DNA of 64,000 nucleotides from Himantopus leucocephalus (lineage: Eukaryota > Chordata > Aves > Charadriiformes > Recurvirostridae). Positions 1 to 14,188 of this stretch are shown here, one piece after another. The position numbers and the translations under genes were made by a program. Location: NCBI GenBank assembly GCA_003993805.1, contig RSEF01000002.1, positions 76,867,772 to 76,931,771 of the forward strand, in the 5' to 3' direction. The stretch's first letter is position 1; each line of letters begins with the position of its first letter. The notes below the pieces were generated by a model that was not told where the DNA came from, ran no database searches, and was given only the letters and a program-made list of their open reading frames with translations.

Positions 1-802
1 GTCAGAAATTAAAGATAACCTGTTGGCAGAAACTACAGTAAGCTGGAGAAACAGTTCTTTCTCCTGTTCTCATCTTTTGCAACTGTTTCCAAGGACAGAG
101 AGGGTACAACGTCCATTCCATTTCACCAGCTAGAATGATCCTTAATATTTATAATTCAGACACCAATGTAATACGTTAAAGAAATCTCACTGTTGTCAGA
201 AGTGAGAAATGTAATGAAACCTGAATGTCTGAAAGTGAAATTGAAGAAAAACCTGAGGTTAAAATGAAGTTACACAAATGAAGGTATTTTGAAACATGCA
301 GTGAAATTTGTGAAATTTTTCAAGCACCAATTTTTTTTTCCCCACAAAATTAATTGAAAGACTATGATAAGATAACCCCTGACTTCAAAATTTTAGTACG
401 TGATTCTACTCGGTGAAGAATTATGTGTAGTAAATAAAATGCAAGAACTGCAGTCATGCAACACATGAATCGTTACACTTGCTGGTTGAACAGGTCATTT
501 AAGGATGTTGAATTCAGCTCATCCTGATAAAAGTGTGATTGTTGATACAGAACATAGTTAATATCTCTTTATTATAATGACAAAATATCAAATTACTAAT
601 GTATGTTGCAAATATAGTTAGTTTGAATGAAAGATAGCACATTTTAACCGGAGTACTTAAAGAGTACTGTGTATAAGAACACTCTGGTGTTCCAAAAAAG
701 TTTGTCCACAAAGGCACAACACACCAGCACAGAAACACAGCTGTTTCAGCAAGCACTGATTCCCTTTGTGCAGCCCTGTGTTTATGTGGTCTCCTCTTTT
801 TT

Positions 803-902
803 NNNNNNNNNNNNNNNNNNNNNNNNNNNNNNNNNNNNNNNNNNNNNNNNNNNNNNNNNNNNNNNNNNNNNNNNNNNNNNNNNNNNNNNNNNNNNNNNNN
901 NN
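803..902. other. Assembly gap, 100 N
   Basis: Exactly 100 N, a conventional placeholder of unknown true length. T run on the left and G run on the right suggest a hard-to-sequence low-complexity stretch. Open frames reading through it (657-956, 669-992, 766-963) are meaningless. Confidence 0.98.
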
Positions 903-1629
903 GGGGGAAGATCCAGACAAAAAAAAAGCAAAAAAAATATCACTTTGCTGCTGCAATTACTAGCACTTAAAGGTAAGTTCCCTTTTCAGTAGCTAAAGTT
1001 GGCACTCTTACCAATGCTGAACCCTCTGTACACTCTAAACTACAACCTGAGTAATGCTGCAAGAAAATGAAATACAATGGCATACAATGCAAGAATGTGC
1101 AGGCTGTAAGACATATAAGGCTTCAGCCCGTACCCTCTACTTCTACACCAGTAGCTAGATGAAAATAACTAGCGAGTGGAATATATCTGTGACTGTGCCA
1201 TGAACAGTTAAACAACTGGCATTTTGTAACAAAAAAAAAAAAAGCACAGTTGACAAGTCCTTTAGCAACTTTATTTGCCAATGCAGAACACTTTTTTTTT
1301 TTTTTGTAATATTATGGCACTTATTTCTTCTATGCAATAGAACTGCAAAAGCATCATTGTTTTCTTCCTGGTCACATACAAAGACTAACTGGCACATTAT
1401 ATCCCTCATCAAAATAGCAGAATTTGGCCTTACTAAAGCATAAAAAGACTGACAATTCCTAAACACAGGACATCAATAGTTTGAGATCTGTTGGGGTTCA
1501 AAATCATGTACATCTAGTAAGATAATTCTGAAGCCATTCATTTGAAGTGTTAGAAGAAATCTAAAGGGTTACAGAGATTTCAAACCAAACTATTTTGCAC
1601 ATTTCAGTCAAAAAGTAATTGCCTATTTC

Positions 1630-1660
1630 TCAAAAAAAAANAAAAAAAAAAAAAAAAAAA
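1630..1660. repeat. A homopolymer with one N
   Basis: A run with N at 1641, same pattern as 32672 and 40157. Sequence length is unreliable here. Confidence 0.85.
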
Positions 1661-2382
1661 GATTTCTACTATATCCAAATGTTTTTAAGATGTAAATGCA
1701 CTTGTCATCTTTCATGTAAGCAGGGTGCTGGTGCCCCAAATTAAACAAAAGAAGAAAAGTTAGGGTTGACAAGTATGTCGCTGTGTAACTACAAATTAAA
1801 TATGCCTTTTGATATTTCAGTTTTAACTGTTGAGTACCTTTTCATCAGGCTATTGCCATTAGAAGTTTTTTATTCGATTTTTAAATTAGACAAATAATAG
1901 ATAAGAGATGTGACAAGTATATCAAAGCTGATTTAGCAGATCTGACGCACTTAATCTTTTACTGTAAGAGTGGCATTTGATATATTTCAAAGGTTTCAAA
2001 CAATGCTCCCTTAACATGCCAAATAAGAAGAAATTCAGATTTAACTCTACTATATTCAATTTATGCCAAGTACAGAATGAATATCTAAAAAACACAATCA
2101 ACTCTCAGTTGAAAGTGTGAAATCACCTGAAACTTTCAGTGCAATGTGAAATCTTAAATACTACAAAACCCTCCCCAAAACCCCAATATGTAACAACACC
2201 AGTGAAACAGAAGATACATATTTTAAAAAGATTGTTGGACTCTGCAACTCTGTATGCTGTGAACTTTGGCGAACGTTGGCTAGACTGCACAGCAGCCAGA
2301 ATTTCAAAGAATAATTTATGAAGAGAGATCATCATATCTGATTTCCTCAGAAAAATAAAGGAACATCCACTTTTTGTGTGGT

Positions 2383-2412
2383 AAAATAATAAATAAATAA
2401 AATAAATAAATC
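2383..2412. repeat. AATA microsatellite
   Basis: Short AAAT/AATA tandem tract of roughly seven imperfect units. Confidence 0.8.
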
Positions 2413-5400
2413 CACACTTACTATAGTCTCAAATTTATGTAATTGTTGTATATGTAAACAAATAAAATGTAATGAAACTTGCCACATTATTAAAAATAAT
2501 TTAACATTTGCACGCAAAATCTCACATTAATAATCTAAAAGACTGAATGCCCACATACTACAACTACTTTTGCTTATACTGCACAAACTTCAACACATAG
2601 AAATCTTTTCTATCCAAACTCAGAGTAACACAACCACCTCGTTCACCCTCCAAAAGACTATAGGCTTGGAATCCAGAAAAGATCACAGAGCCTAATTTTG
2701 TCAGGTGACTAAGACAAAATATATGCATTTAAAATAGAATTTAAAAAAACCCAACAAACCACAGCCTACTACCAAAAGAGAGAAGAATGAATACAAACAA
2801 AAAAACTTTATACGCTGAACTGGCAGACTGACCATTATACACAAAAAAAAATATCTAAAAACATATTCGGCAACCGATTAACATTATGTTTCCCATTATT
2901 TCTTTCATCTCTTAATTCTGTTAATACCATTGATTAAATTAGAACAATGGTTCAAACAAGAAAAAAGAACCAAACTAGATTTCATTGTTGCTGCATGTTA
3001 AAATAGAATTCTTTGTTGTAAAGACTCAGAAGTCGACATTGAAATTAAAATGAAAATTTAAATGAAAGTTATTTATTAACAATAAATCTAATTAAGTTAA
3101 TAATACTGCCTTCTAACACCAGCACTCACACCTTAGATCAAAATAAAGGAGTAAATGTATAATTACATTGTGCCTAAGTTTTCTGACATTCAGAACTTTC
3201 ATATTGAAAAGAGCATGTATGTTGAAAAACTAAACAATAAAAGTTTTAGCACATAGGCTAAATTGAAATTTGCCCCATGCAAACAATTTGCCCGTCCTTA
3301 TATTTAAAACTGTAACCAAACCCATATGTATAAATAAATATCTGATAATTACAGGACAAGTAAGCAAGGCATATGCTTTTTCCACACTGACAGAAACATA
3401 GTACAAAACTTTAATATTATGTATTTTTCAAAGCTTGCTCAAAAGGCAGGCTTCCTAATTTCATTCAAACTTCTTCTTCAGAACTGTTCATTTATTACAG
3501 TTCTTCTCATTCTTCTATTTTCCCTTCTATTTCCCCACAAATTATATGATACAAGACAGTATTGTCTGCAGTACTTACGACAGCTGACTGCAAAGTTGCC
3601 GATAGATTGTTAAGGTTTTTGGCTAAGATTTTTCTGAATATTTTATATGTTACAAGACTTCAGGTAGTCAAATTGAACATGAATACTCAAATTGACCGGA
3701 GTCAAAGAAGGCATTTTAAAGATAACGACAAAAATGCTTAAGTGAATTATTAACATGACACAGAAAACCCTGTGGAGGCAGGGAAAGAATCCTGCCTCTA
3801 CTTTTTTTCCCCTCCCTGATTATGCCTCACTCACTTCTCAAAATCTGTAACAGCTGAGGATAGATTTTTGCCTGTAACAGCTCCACGTAACACAAACCCC
3901 AGTGTTATTTCCAAAACAGCCTCCATTTCACAAAGCAAGTCAAGTGTACCCATGTGGGAGAAGGTGTTGTTATTTAAAGACTGGATTATACTTGATTGTC
4001 TTTGTGTAGTTTTTTTTCTGTACATAATTTTTACCAACATTGAAAAGAAAGCAAACAAAAAACCAGAATGGAAACCAGAATTTCTCCTACTACCTTGGTC
4101 TACATTGCTCAACAACAGAATTGGCAATATATACATGTAACTTCTGTACAGTAGATTTATACAGATTTGAGTCATTTGACTGATGTTGTAGAGTTTGAAT
4201 TTTGTAGCCTTGATTTTGTAGCCTCTTCTTGAAAAGGAACAATGTTGATGGCATTGGCAAGGCAAAGCATTTAGGCCAGTGTTGTGTGTCTCAGTGGTAC
4301 TGCCTATACATAGCAAGTAGCATTGCCTGTAGTGGTACTGTAAGCATATAGTAATATATACATAACTGCTGCCAGCTGTGCAAAGAAAGTGATTGGTAAC
4401 ATTAATAGACTGTCATTCCTAGAGGACAAGAGTGCAAGACTGAGGGGATTTCTTTGATTACACTGCAGCTTCTGGTAAGCTCACTGATCTGGAGAGTATC
4501 AGACCTCTCTACCTTTTATTTGCACTCCAAGTCTGTCTCTTGTTTGTATAATCCCTTTCAATACATTTCTGTGTTAATTCTATTTCTAAATCCTACCCTA
4601 ATTTACGTTTCTACCTTGCTCATCCAGTCCTGGATTCCCGCTTTGTTTCACCTTTGTTCCTTGCTTGACACCAGTTTTTATCACAAGCTTTTCATTCCAG
4701 TCTGCTCCCTCCCTTGCAGTTACCTTATCTTCTACCAGCATTGGCATCCTCCCCATGAACAATTCCATCTACCCAAAAGCATTATCTTCCTGACAGTCCA
4801 GACTAGGTGTTCTCTGCATTTTATTCAGGCTTCTAGCTTCTTCATTTTGCTTGGTAACAGCAGGGGGAGCATCAAGAAAGGAATAGTTGCTAGTGCTCGA
4901 GGGGTACAATTGTTCAAAACCAGTTGCAGTCTTGAAGCTGTGGGCTGGATTAGCAACACGGGAAAGTCATCATCAGAAAATGCTTAATGTTATACCTAAC
5001 CAATTCCTGAGTATTTTCATACCCACATTTTTCCAAAATGTCCTTTGCATAAGATATATCCGTGGCATCAACATGCCCCGACTCTGGTCAAATTTTCAGT
5101 CTCCAGATGGAATGCTTGAAAGTTTCAGACTGCATCAGAAAAATTATTTGCCTTTTACCTTATCTTTTGATCATGGCAAATTGATGCCTTTTCCCTCTTT
5201 CCTTTCCTTTCGGAAAAAGAACTGTTCTTGTCAAAATTTGCCTTTATACTACCACTAGTACTATTTGAAAGCTAATGCAGAAACACCATATAAATAAAAT
5301 TTCAGTCCAAACTATTACGTCTTGGTAATCAGGCATAGTTGTACCCACTAAGAAACATTGAGTAACTATACTTATGCAACACTGCACATCACTGATAGTA

Positions 5401-6704
5401 CCACTCAAGAACACAACTGAGGCCTAAATGTTTTCTCTTGCCAACATTATCAACTTCTTTTCTTTTTTAAAATCAAGGCTACGAAAGTCAAGATCTAAGC
5501 CAGCCAAATGACTCAGATCAAATCTTTAAATTCTGCAGTCATAAAGATTACTGAAGAACAGATAATAATTTCTACTATACAAATAATTTTTTTCCCTCAA
5601 CAAATCAATGGGTCAATCTTTAACAAATCCTGGAGTGAATTGTGTTTGACGCAGTGTGACCCACTCCAAGTCACCTGTATGCTATTTTAGTTTAATGAAG
5701 TAGTTACTTTTCATGCTATACTTGGAGAGAAACTGTAAAGTAGAGCTTTTTTTGTTTGCTTGTTTTGGGTTTTTCTAATAGGAAAATGAAAAGATAGTAT
5801 ATCTACCGCAGTACTAACTGCATTTTTTAGATCATATAAAGGTGCATTTTCTCAACTATAATCCTGTTGCACAATTTAATTTTGTTTGTGAATATTAGCT
5901 TATAGGAAAAAAATTAATTATATGCTTGCTGGGGGTTTTGTTTTTGTTTTTTTTTTTTCTGACTGGAAAAAGTCAGATTCTCATATGCCCTGTGAAGAGG
6001 TGGTTGGGTTTTTTTCCAGTCCTTTTCAATAACCAAGTTCACCTATGTCCTCCAAGAGGGAGACTTTCCCAGTCACTTACTAATTTTATCTACAGAGCCC
6101 TGGATATTTTCAGGGTCAACTAACCATTGCTATAACCAGACAGACTGAAGGTCAAAGTTACACTTTTATATGAATAGTCAACAAGGTACATTTGACAGAA
6201 TTTATCCATCAGAAAGATGGATATTCAAAGATGGAGAAGCATGGAAGAAGTGACTATGTGTCCCTTCTGAACATGTCTAGCTTGCGGATTAACAAAAAAA
6301 AAAAACCAAACAACTTTTTTCAGTACTTCAGATTCACACCTCTTGGCCAATACAATTATATCCCTGGAGTCTCTAATAATCACCGTCTTTACTTTGAATT
6401 TTACCAAAAAGTTGCAGATAAAGTACTTAAAACCAAAACAAACTGGACAACAAGCAGACTAAGGCACGTCTCTAAGAGAAATTCAGTACTTCCTTTAAAT
6501 GAGAAAATACTACAGGATAATCCTAAAGGCAATGCGAGTCTAGTAAATAGATCCCATTGCACTAGATCAAGAAATTGGCATATAAAATCTGACACAACAA
6601 CTTCTTTCTCTCTGTCTTTGTTAGCTGGTAGGAATGCAAATATGCCAAGCAAAAACATACTTTAGACATGATGAGAAGTTATGTATTATTCAGATAAAAA
6701 TTTG

Positions 6705-6726
6705 AATTTAATTTTAAAATTAAATT
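6705..6726. repeat. 22-bp AT-only palindrome
   Basis: Perfect palindrome made only of A and T, centred between 6715 and 6716. Likely simple-sequence chance rather than a binding site. Confidence 0.75.
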
Positions 6727-7757
6727 TTAAGTTATTTTCACTGTAAACTTTATTAGAGCATATATTCTGAGTACAAAAGTAGTAATGGAAGGTAGAGAGA
6801 CACTTTTCTTTAAAATAATAAACCCTAAGATCTTCACGTTTTTAAGGCCCAGTGAGCAAGCACTGCACCTCCTCATTCACAGAGTACAAGCATAATTACC
6901 TCCCTACCAAATTTTAAAGTACCACAAAATTTCTGCTAAGCTTGCCATATACAACTCTATGAAATAATCAAAACAAGAAAGTACAAATTGTCATGTCAAT
7001 CACTGATTTACTGAAAATTAATACAAGATCACCTTCAAAATGCCATGTACTATGTTACTGCAACCAATTTCTACTTGGTATTAACCAGGGATTCATGTGG
7101 TAAGTGATTTAGATGTATTAGTTTTAGATATGACAAATTAGATGTTCAAAGGACCTAAATGTTAAGATGTGCCAAGTATTCACTACCTTAAAAAAAAAAA
7201 TTAAAAAAAAATCCCAGACTCATTTATATTATGCTTCCTTAAAACAGAGGTTATTAAAGCACCTAATTAATGACTAACATCTCAGTCATTGTAAATACCT
7301 TATACCTGCCCTTCTTCAATGGTTTAACATTCTTTGCTGAACTACTGTTATAGTGTGCATTTTCTCATAATTTTACCTTTTCAGAACAGTAATTACATCT
7401 ATTACAGAAGTGGCCAGATTCTTTGGAAAAAAATCCCAAACAATCTCAATGAATTTCATAAGAAAATAGCAAAAGATGTCTTTTATAATTCTTTCTATTA
7501 TATATAAGCAATGAAGCAAAATAATCACAAAAAACAAGTATTACAGAGATTATCAATGATAAAAGCTGCTTTAATCATTTGGGGGTATTTGAAAAATGAT
7601 TTAGGAATTAAGTAAAGTCTGTGAGAAAGAACTCATAATAAGAACTTGTCAAAAGTTAAAAACACAGACTAGAAAGAAGTTTTTAATTTTATGGTATATT
7701 TTAGCTCCTATCAATCACTGTTAGAATAATTGCAGAGTTTAATAAGTAGATATTTAC

Positions 7758-7899
7758 CTGCTGGAACAAGACAATCTTTCCAATCAAAATATCCTGCATA
7801 AATGCCAGGTTCTAAGGACCCAACTATCGGATCTGCCTTGAATTCAATGTACATTTCAAACAGTCTTTGATCCAGCTCTTTCAAGGATTCCATACTAAC
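7758..7899 (-). CDS. EXOC2: EXOC2 exon W17 (about residues 748-794), last exon in window
   Basis: 142 nt. The acceptor is TTTTTTAG and the donor is GTAAAT. It encodes [40 protein letters not shown] and KDCLVPA, then G of a split Gly. The human protein continues GVRNYLKEAL; that exon is not found in 1-7757, so it must lie below position 1. The [14 protein letters not shown] block is diagnostic for EXOC2. Confidence 0.98.
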
Positions 7900-10800
7900 C
7901 TAAAAAACAAAACAAAAAACAAAAACAGAGAGAGAAGGAACATAATAAACAGTCATTAATTACAAGAATTAAATCACATACCCAAAAACTTACATCACAT
8001 CTTCTTTAATTTTTGGTAAAGAGTAGCAATTACTTACACATTTCAGTTCATAATTACATATATAAAAAACTAGGAACTTCCATATTATCTGTCCATCCTA
8101 CCCAGTATAATTTTTTTTTTGATTGTGCTCAGCAACAGATACATATATAAAGGTTCAAGAAATGCCAAAGCAGGCACATCACTCTGTTATTGCCTAATGG
8201 CATGATTTTTTTCCTGCATGTTGGGAGGTCTTGATCTTGCACCAAGCAAACAACCAATTTTTGCCAATGCTTTAAAATATGCCCATAATAATTTCCATCC
8301 TGAAACACAAAGATTTTCATGTAATAGTTAAAATCTACCCATTGGCATATTACGATTTCTCATTATCTGCCTATACTTTAAAAGGACATAGATTTATTTA
8401 GGAGTCTCTGCCTTCTGAAACTGTACATGTGAACTTCCCCCCTCTACTTGAAGGCACTGCTGTACAACAGATGCATAAGCTACAGCTCACAAACATCTGC
8501 ACAATTTTTCTCTTTAACAGTTCCCTATGCGATTTTTATTAATTCACACAACTTAGCCGGACTGAAAGCTAAAGGGATACGCACAATTTTCTCATTGTGT
8601 CTGAACAACTTTAAATTTTATATAGGAGTTTTTTATTACAAATAGGTATGCCTTGTAATTGTAGCTTCTAAAACAACTCTGGAACACAATGTGTATCACA
8701 AAATGTTAAAGTAGAAAGTCAGTATTTTAGCATGATAATCGATGCTAAATGCAAATAAAATACACTGAAAATATCATGAGATTCAGCTTATATGTATTTA
8801 TAAGTAAAAGCTTAAGAGACAGCAAAGTAAAGCTTTTAAACTATTACTCATTTTCCTCAACCATTAGGGGGAAAAAAGCATAGATCTATCTCATACATAT
8901 ACTATATTTTATATATAATATATATTATCATATATATATGATAATTTCCAGAAGCAAAGGGCTTTAGAAGTGAGGAAGAAGGCAAGGCTCTAGACCAAAC
9001 TGGGAATTCAGAAGAAAGAAAGAAAGAAAAGAATACTGACTCCTTATCATTCCTTTCTCTGTGAAAGACAAAAGATTTAATGCTGCAAGCTGCAGAATAA
9101 GGGATGAAGCTTATTCAGTGCAGGGACGTCTCTGAACTGGCTTCTCCTATGGCCTGCCTATACTGTTAAGTGAAGAGAAAACGGAACTGCAATATTTGAG
9201 TCAGGAACAGATAGAAAGATAAGCCTTCAGGAATGAGATCATAAGTGCAAGGGAAAACAGATATTACTGAGGTCAAAGTTGCTGCCAGATTCAGGAAAGT
9301 TGGGATGGTGAAGCTGATGCTCAGAAACAAAGAGACACTACCACTTTCCTGCTTTCCTATCTGATGAACCTCTTTTAGTTTGTCATGAGAGGATCTGTAT
9401 CCCAAAGACAGGGTTTTCATGAGGCACTAAAATTTGGTCCCAGGAGAAGATCAAGGCTATTTTCTTCTTCCTTCCTTTCTATCCAATAGCCTGTTGACAC
9501 CCAAGACTTAAAAAAGAACAGACTAAAAAAACGTACAAAAATCTCACTAAACCCTCTTTTTCCCCTTACACAGGATCACAGAAATGTAAACCCAGAATGG
9601 GTTTCAAGACATTTTTCAGTTCAATTTCTTCTGACTTGGGAGAATAACTATCCTTTTGACCATTCCTATTTAGGTTTGAGCTACTGGGAAAAATAAAGTA
9701 CAAGTTCCAGTGTCAAGTCCCTGCAAACATGCACCCATTCAAAGAATCTGTGAAACAACTGCTTCAGTGGTCCTTCAAGTGTTTTAGAATTAAGTAACTC
9801 CACCTTCCACTTCTGCATTCATTCAATACAAAAGATCACCTGCACATTCAGTACAGGTTTTCTGTTTCATGCAAGTCCTCTTCAACCTGTTTCTAGTTCA
9901 ATGCACAATTAAGATAGTGGTGGGTAACCTTGTTTTTCAGCTGGTGGAAAGATTACAAGAAAGAATGAACAATTCACCTGAATGTTATTTGGAGTCCGGG
10001 ATGGGGCAGTGAAGCAGAGAAGAAGTCCTCAACAGCCTCTGTTGTGTATACCCATTTTCCTGACTCTCAAGTGGGGTAAATGCTCATAAAAATATACAAT
10101 TCTTTCATTGTTATCTTTCCGCTCTGAACTTCCCTATAACTAGAATTTTCAATTTTTGTATTAAAGCCATTTTGAGTCTTTATCCTAGTAACCCCTCTGC
10201 CTTATCTAAGTTTCAGAACTGTGGAAACAATTTTATTCAGAAGCTTAATCAATAAGCAAGGATGAATGTTATGGGATACATCGAATTTTTTTTCCACTTG
10301 CTAATTGACAAAAGTGATGATAAAAAGTAGAACTAAAGAATCTTCACAGAAAAGCACTTAAGAGTTATGTAGAAATGAAATATAATTACTAGTGAGGATC
10401 TTAAGTATGTGTCAAGATGGCATGTGCTAAAGCAGAGTGGAAAATTTGGCCATTTTATGTAACTTTGCATTTCCACACTAAGAAAAAAATGGAAATAACA
10501 ACCAGGTAGAATGTAAGGAAGTTTTCTTGGTTACCATTTTATGATTTTTGTATTTTCAGAATAGTAGATAATAATGATTTCCCTTCTAACAAGGGCAACT
10601 TAAAAAAACCCCAAACAACAGTTTTTACCAATATAGACTATAAAATTCACTTTAAAATTCAATTTATAAAGCTAACCGAGTTTAAAAGCATAGGGTTTTT
10701 TGTAGTCTTCTCAGATAAAAACAAATTCTATTTTTTTTAATTTTGTCAATTTTTAATTGGAAATTTTGTATCTAATAAATAGTTAAAGAAAGAAAGAAAT

Positions 10801-12025
10801 TCACAGAAATGTAGGTGACAGAACAAAAAACTGAAACAACCAACACACACCTCTGAACCTCTCTGGGCTTCTAGCCCCTCTTAAAATTAATTAAGATTCA
10901 AAAATTGCCATCTTAAGGTGACTGTCTAATTATCCAAATCCTCTCAACTAGCATTACTGATTGATGTCCCATATATGCAGTATTGCGCTAGTCGACGCTT
11001 CCAAAGGGTTAACACAGATTTGAAATTAATCTGCAACTTCAACATTCAAACTTTGTTATTTATAAACCTACCAGACTTTTAATGGCAATACTTCGATGTG
11101 GCTGCACAAGACAGAGTGTTGAATACATCACGGCTGTCTTACTTGCTTATATAGACAACATTAACTGTACCTAGCTGAACTCTCAGTTGTCTCAGCAGCA
11201 AAGAATAGCAATACCCAGAGTAATTTTCTATACTGTACTAACCATACAAATCACATCAACCCCATTTAAATGCTATTCAAAATTACTTCAGCCACAGACA
11301 TTCAAACAACATTCAGGCAGAACAGGACTACGGATGTACTATATAGTAGAAACACCAGTTTGAGTGAAATACTGTACTCTGTACCGGAAAAGATAACATT
11401 TTACTTCCAACCAACAAATGTTTCTGGAAATAAACTAGCTTTATGGTCCTAAGGATTAAGTCACAACGTTTCTCATAAAAAATGATTAATCTTTACAAAA
11501 AGGCAGGAAAATGAGACAGCTACTGCCGCCCACTTTGACATTTTCGTTCTTTGAAAAAAAAAACAACCACCCAACCAAACAACAAACCAACCAACAAAAC
11601 AAAAAACCAACAAAAAACCTGAACTAGTTTATGAACAACAGCTATCAGTAATGCAGATTGCCAGATGAAATAATTTATCAAGTATATTTCTGAGATAATG
11701 ATCTTTTATTCTCTACATTAAGAAAACACAGTGACATTAAACAGCTTTACTAAGAAATCTGATAAGCTTTGCCATTGAACACACAAGCCCTGAATAAGAG
11801 GTCACATTTTCTATACCAGCTATTTAAGCCTTATAGAAACACATACAACCATGTCATTGATGATGTTGTGTCCAACTGATGCTTGGAGTCCCGCTCATTT
11901 GTAGAAGGCTCACCCAAGAGTCCTTTTGGCCATATGAACACATGCACTTAATTTCCACACAGAGTAAAACAAACAAAAACTGTTTCCTTCAAGCAATGAT
12001 ACTTCATTCCAGTGCTCTCACTTAC
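7900..12025 (-). other. EXOC2 intron W16-W17
   Basis: 4126 bp, GT-AG, phase 0. A T-rich polypyrimidine tract (A-rich CAAAA pattern on the plus strand) sits at the acceptor near 7900-7925. It contains a TA-rich tract at about 8896-8950 with a 22-bp palindrome, a short GAAA run near 9014 and a CAA/CCAA-rich patch at about 11560-11620. No gene seen. Confidence 0.85.
8896..8945. repeat. TA-rich microsatellite with a 22-bp palindrome
   Basis: AT-alternating tract. Positions 8924-8945 form a perfect palindrome centred between 8934 and 8935, containing one C/G pair at 8929/8940. Confidence 0.8.
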
Positions 12026-12142
12026 TTGAGTTATTTTTTCAACACCTTGAAAGCCATGTTTCTCAAAATGTTCAGCTATATTAAGGAAGGTATGACGTTC
12101 CAGATAACGGCAGTTGCTGAGTGCAATTAAAAGCCTCTGTTC
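12026..12142 (-). CDS. EXOC2: EXOC2 exon W16 (about residues 709-747)
   Basis: 117 nt, phase 0 on both sides. The acceptor is ATTTTTAG and the donor is GTAAGT. It encodes [20 protein letters not shown] then [19 protein letters not shown]. It is strongly conserved with human ([20 protein letters not shown]). A plus-strand reading frame across the same bases (11879-12130) is only its shadow. Confidence 0.97.
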
Positions 12143-14081
12143 CTAAAAATTTGTTTTAAGAGAAGAAAGAGTATAATAGTTAGAAAAAAAGAAATACCAG
12201 CATGACCAATACTGGAAGTGTATAGTATTTTATTGATTCTCTGTGTGTGATAAACATCCTGATAAATAAAGCGAAGTTTACAAATATTTTTCTCAATAAA
12301 GCACTAAGAAGCGAGTGAATACCAGGTATGATGATTGAACATGTATGCTTTTTCTTATGGGATCTGGAGCATTCACTGGAATAGCTGTGACTAATACAGA
12401 ACCGTGGTTAAGACTTCTTTACAAAAATTAGGGTTGGACAGCTTTCCAGGAAGCTGCTTCCGGCTTTTAATTTGTTTCAAGAAATATGTTAAGAAATACG
12501 ACCATCATAAGAATGTAACTGAAGATCATCCTCACTTTCACATGAAGCTGGCTAAAATAAGGGAAGAAAACCAGGTACTGAACAACTGCACTCACCCATT
12601 CTACAATACTAGAAGGTTCAGAAGTATATAATTTCAGCAGTTAATTTGGAAAAAAAGTTAGGCTGTTATAACTTATCTCTGTTCTCCAATGATTTTTTTT
12701 TTTAATTACAAGAAGGTCAAAGACATTCTGAAGTTGAGATATCAGAATTGCCTTTCCCTGACATTGTTGCAACAAGGTGTGGTTTCCAAAGAGACAAAGA
12801 ACCAAACAAGACAGAAATACTATTTAAACAGATTTGGTCTTTCCTCTTCCTCTCTCCTCCCTGCAATAGGAAAACATTTTTCTATCTCAGATGGAAGTTC
12901 AAAATCAAGAGCAGCAAATATTTTGAGAACAAAAATATCTGGCAATGAAATCATCATAATACTGCAGATCTGATTAAAAATGGTGTTGGTTTTCAGATCC
13001 AGAAGAATTCCTGATAGTTTTGTATTTCAATAATATGATGACTAGTGTTGAGATGTGCAGTTGCCTACTACTTTAAATTATAATCAGTTGGTATACAGAC
13101 TATTCAAAAAATAAGCGTTTTAAAAATACAGTGGGAAATCTTACTCTGCACTCACTTTCTCTGTTCTTATTACTCAACCAGGAAAAAGAAGATAAAGCGT
13201 TCTCTGATTTACAGAAAAAAAATTTATAAGAATGTTTGGTTTCCATGGTATCAAAATTTATTGATTTCTACTTCTTTATTTAAAAGTTCATACCCATGAC
13301 ATGTGGGAGGAAGTCCGGAACAGCCACAAAAAGTTACTTCGTCAACAATTAATATAAATCTCTATGTGTTCTAAGAATAAAATGATATAAAGAACTAATT
13401 ATTGTAGTCTGCAATTCAGAAACTTAGTCTGATTTGGCATTCCGTGATTCTCTATTGTAGCAGAAATGCTTATTGCTCTTGTAAATCAGGCAAAGCTGGG
13501 CTTCTGACAAGATTTAAAAGCTATACTAAGGAATATTAACCTCACAAGAGGTTCTCACTAGGTTTCTTGCTGGGAAAAACTACATTTTTTTTCCACCAGC
13601 CACTGGACTAGAAGAAAGTACATTAACCAAAGTCAAAGTGTCAAGAATATTAAAAACCTTTTTTCCAATTTCCTAAAAACCGAACCCAAACAAGCCACAC
13701 AAACAATCAATACTTATTCTCAGTAAAGTAACTTTGGGGGGAAAAACTTCGTTACTGAATACCTGTATCTTCATGGGTTTTAAAGAGTAACTATAATCAG
13801 ACCACTTCTTATCATTTAAAACAAGGTGATAAATCAAAAGTCAAATCCTCAGCTGTTTTAACATCAGTGCTATTTTCACTGATTTCAACCATGCCATTTT
13901 AGTTTCTAAGGAGCACCTGGTTTCAAAAAAGTCTTCATTAGTTACTTTAAGATAGCATACTAAGATATCATAGACAAGCATTGTTTTTAGAAGAAAAATA
14001 AAAAAAAGACGACCACATTCCTGTAACTTTGCGAAGCATTAAGTATCACATCAGCTTTTTAGAAATAGAAGCCAAACTTAC
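12143..14081 (-). other. EXOC2 intron W15-W16
   Basis: 1939 bp, GT-AG, phase 0. No repeat family or RNA gene recognised. The plus-strand open frames near 12404-12973 show no familiar protein content. Confidence 0.85.
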
Positions 14082-14148
14082 TGAAGAAAGACTTGAGTCT
14101 TCATGAATGCTTCCAAACAAATCTGGAGATGAAACATCAACTGAAAGA
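14082..14148 (-). CDS. EXOC2: EXOC2 exon W15 (about residues 686-708)
   Basis: 67 nt. The acceptor is ATTCCTAG and the donor is GTAAGT. It reads (H)LSVDVSSPDLFGSIHEDSS then LSS, phase 0 out. The serine/acidic-rich sequence suggests a flexible linker. It matches human HLSVDVSSPDLFGSIHED exactly over that stretch. Confidence 0.96.
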
Positions 14149-14188
14149 CTAGGAATATTATTTTATAAGTGAGTAGTATAATGATTTT

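Larger units (their letters stand above)
1..7757 (-). other. Partial EXOC2 intron after W17
   Basis: Intron 3' of W17; its acceptor is outside the window. I looked for the next exon (protein starting VRNYLKEALVN) on the minus strand and did not find it. The stretch holds a 100-N gap, A runs (one with an N at 1641), an AATA microsatellite at about 2383-2412, a pyrimidine-rich plus-strand stretch at about 4490-4770 and a 22-bp AT palindrome at 6705-6726. The longer open frames (3831-4316 minus, 4454-4987 plus, 6192-6665 plus) have no recognisable protein content. Confidence 0.85.

Noticed and set aside
657..992. Open frames crossing the first N gap
   Set aside because: Made of N codons in their middle; no information.
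3831..4316. 161-codon minus-strand open frame
   Set aside because: In the partial intron after W17; does not match the expected EXOC2 C-terminal exons and shows no domain.
4454..4987. 177-codon plus-strand open frame
   Set aside because: Open because the strand is pyrimidine-rich; no familiar protein content.
6192..6665. 157-codon plus-strand open frame
   Set aside because: Lysine/asparagine-rich chance translation, overlapped by two other frames on the opposite strand.
11879..12130. 83-codon plus-strand frame
   Set aside because: Antisense shadow of EXOC2 exon W16.
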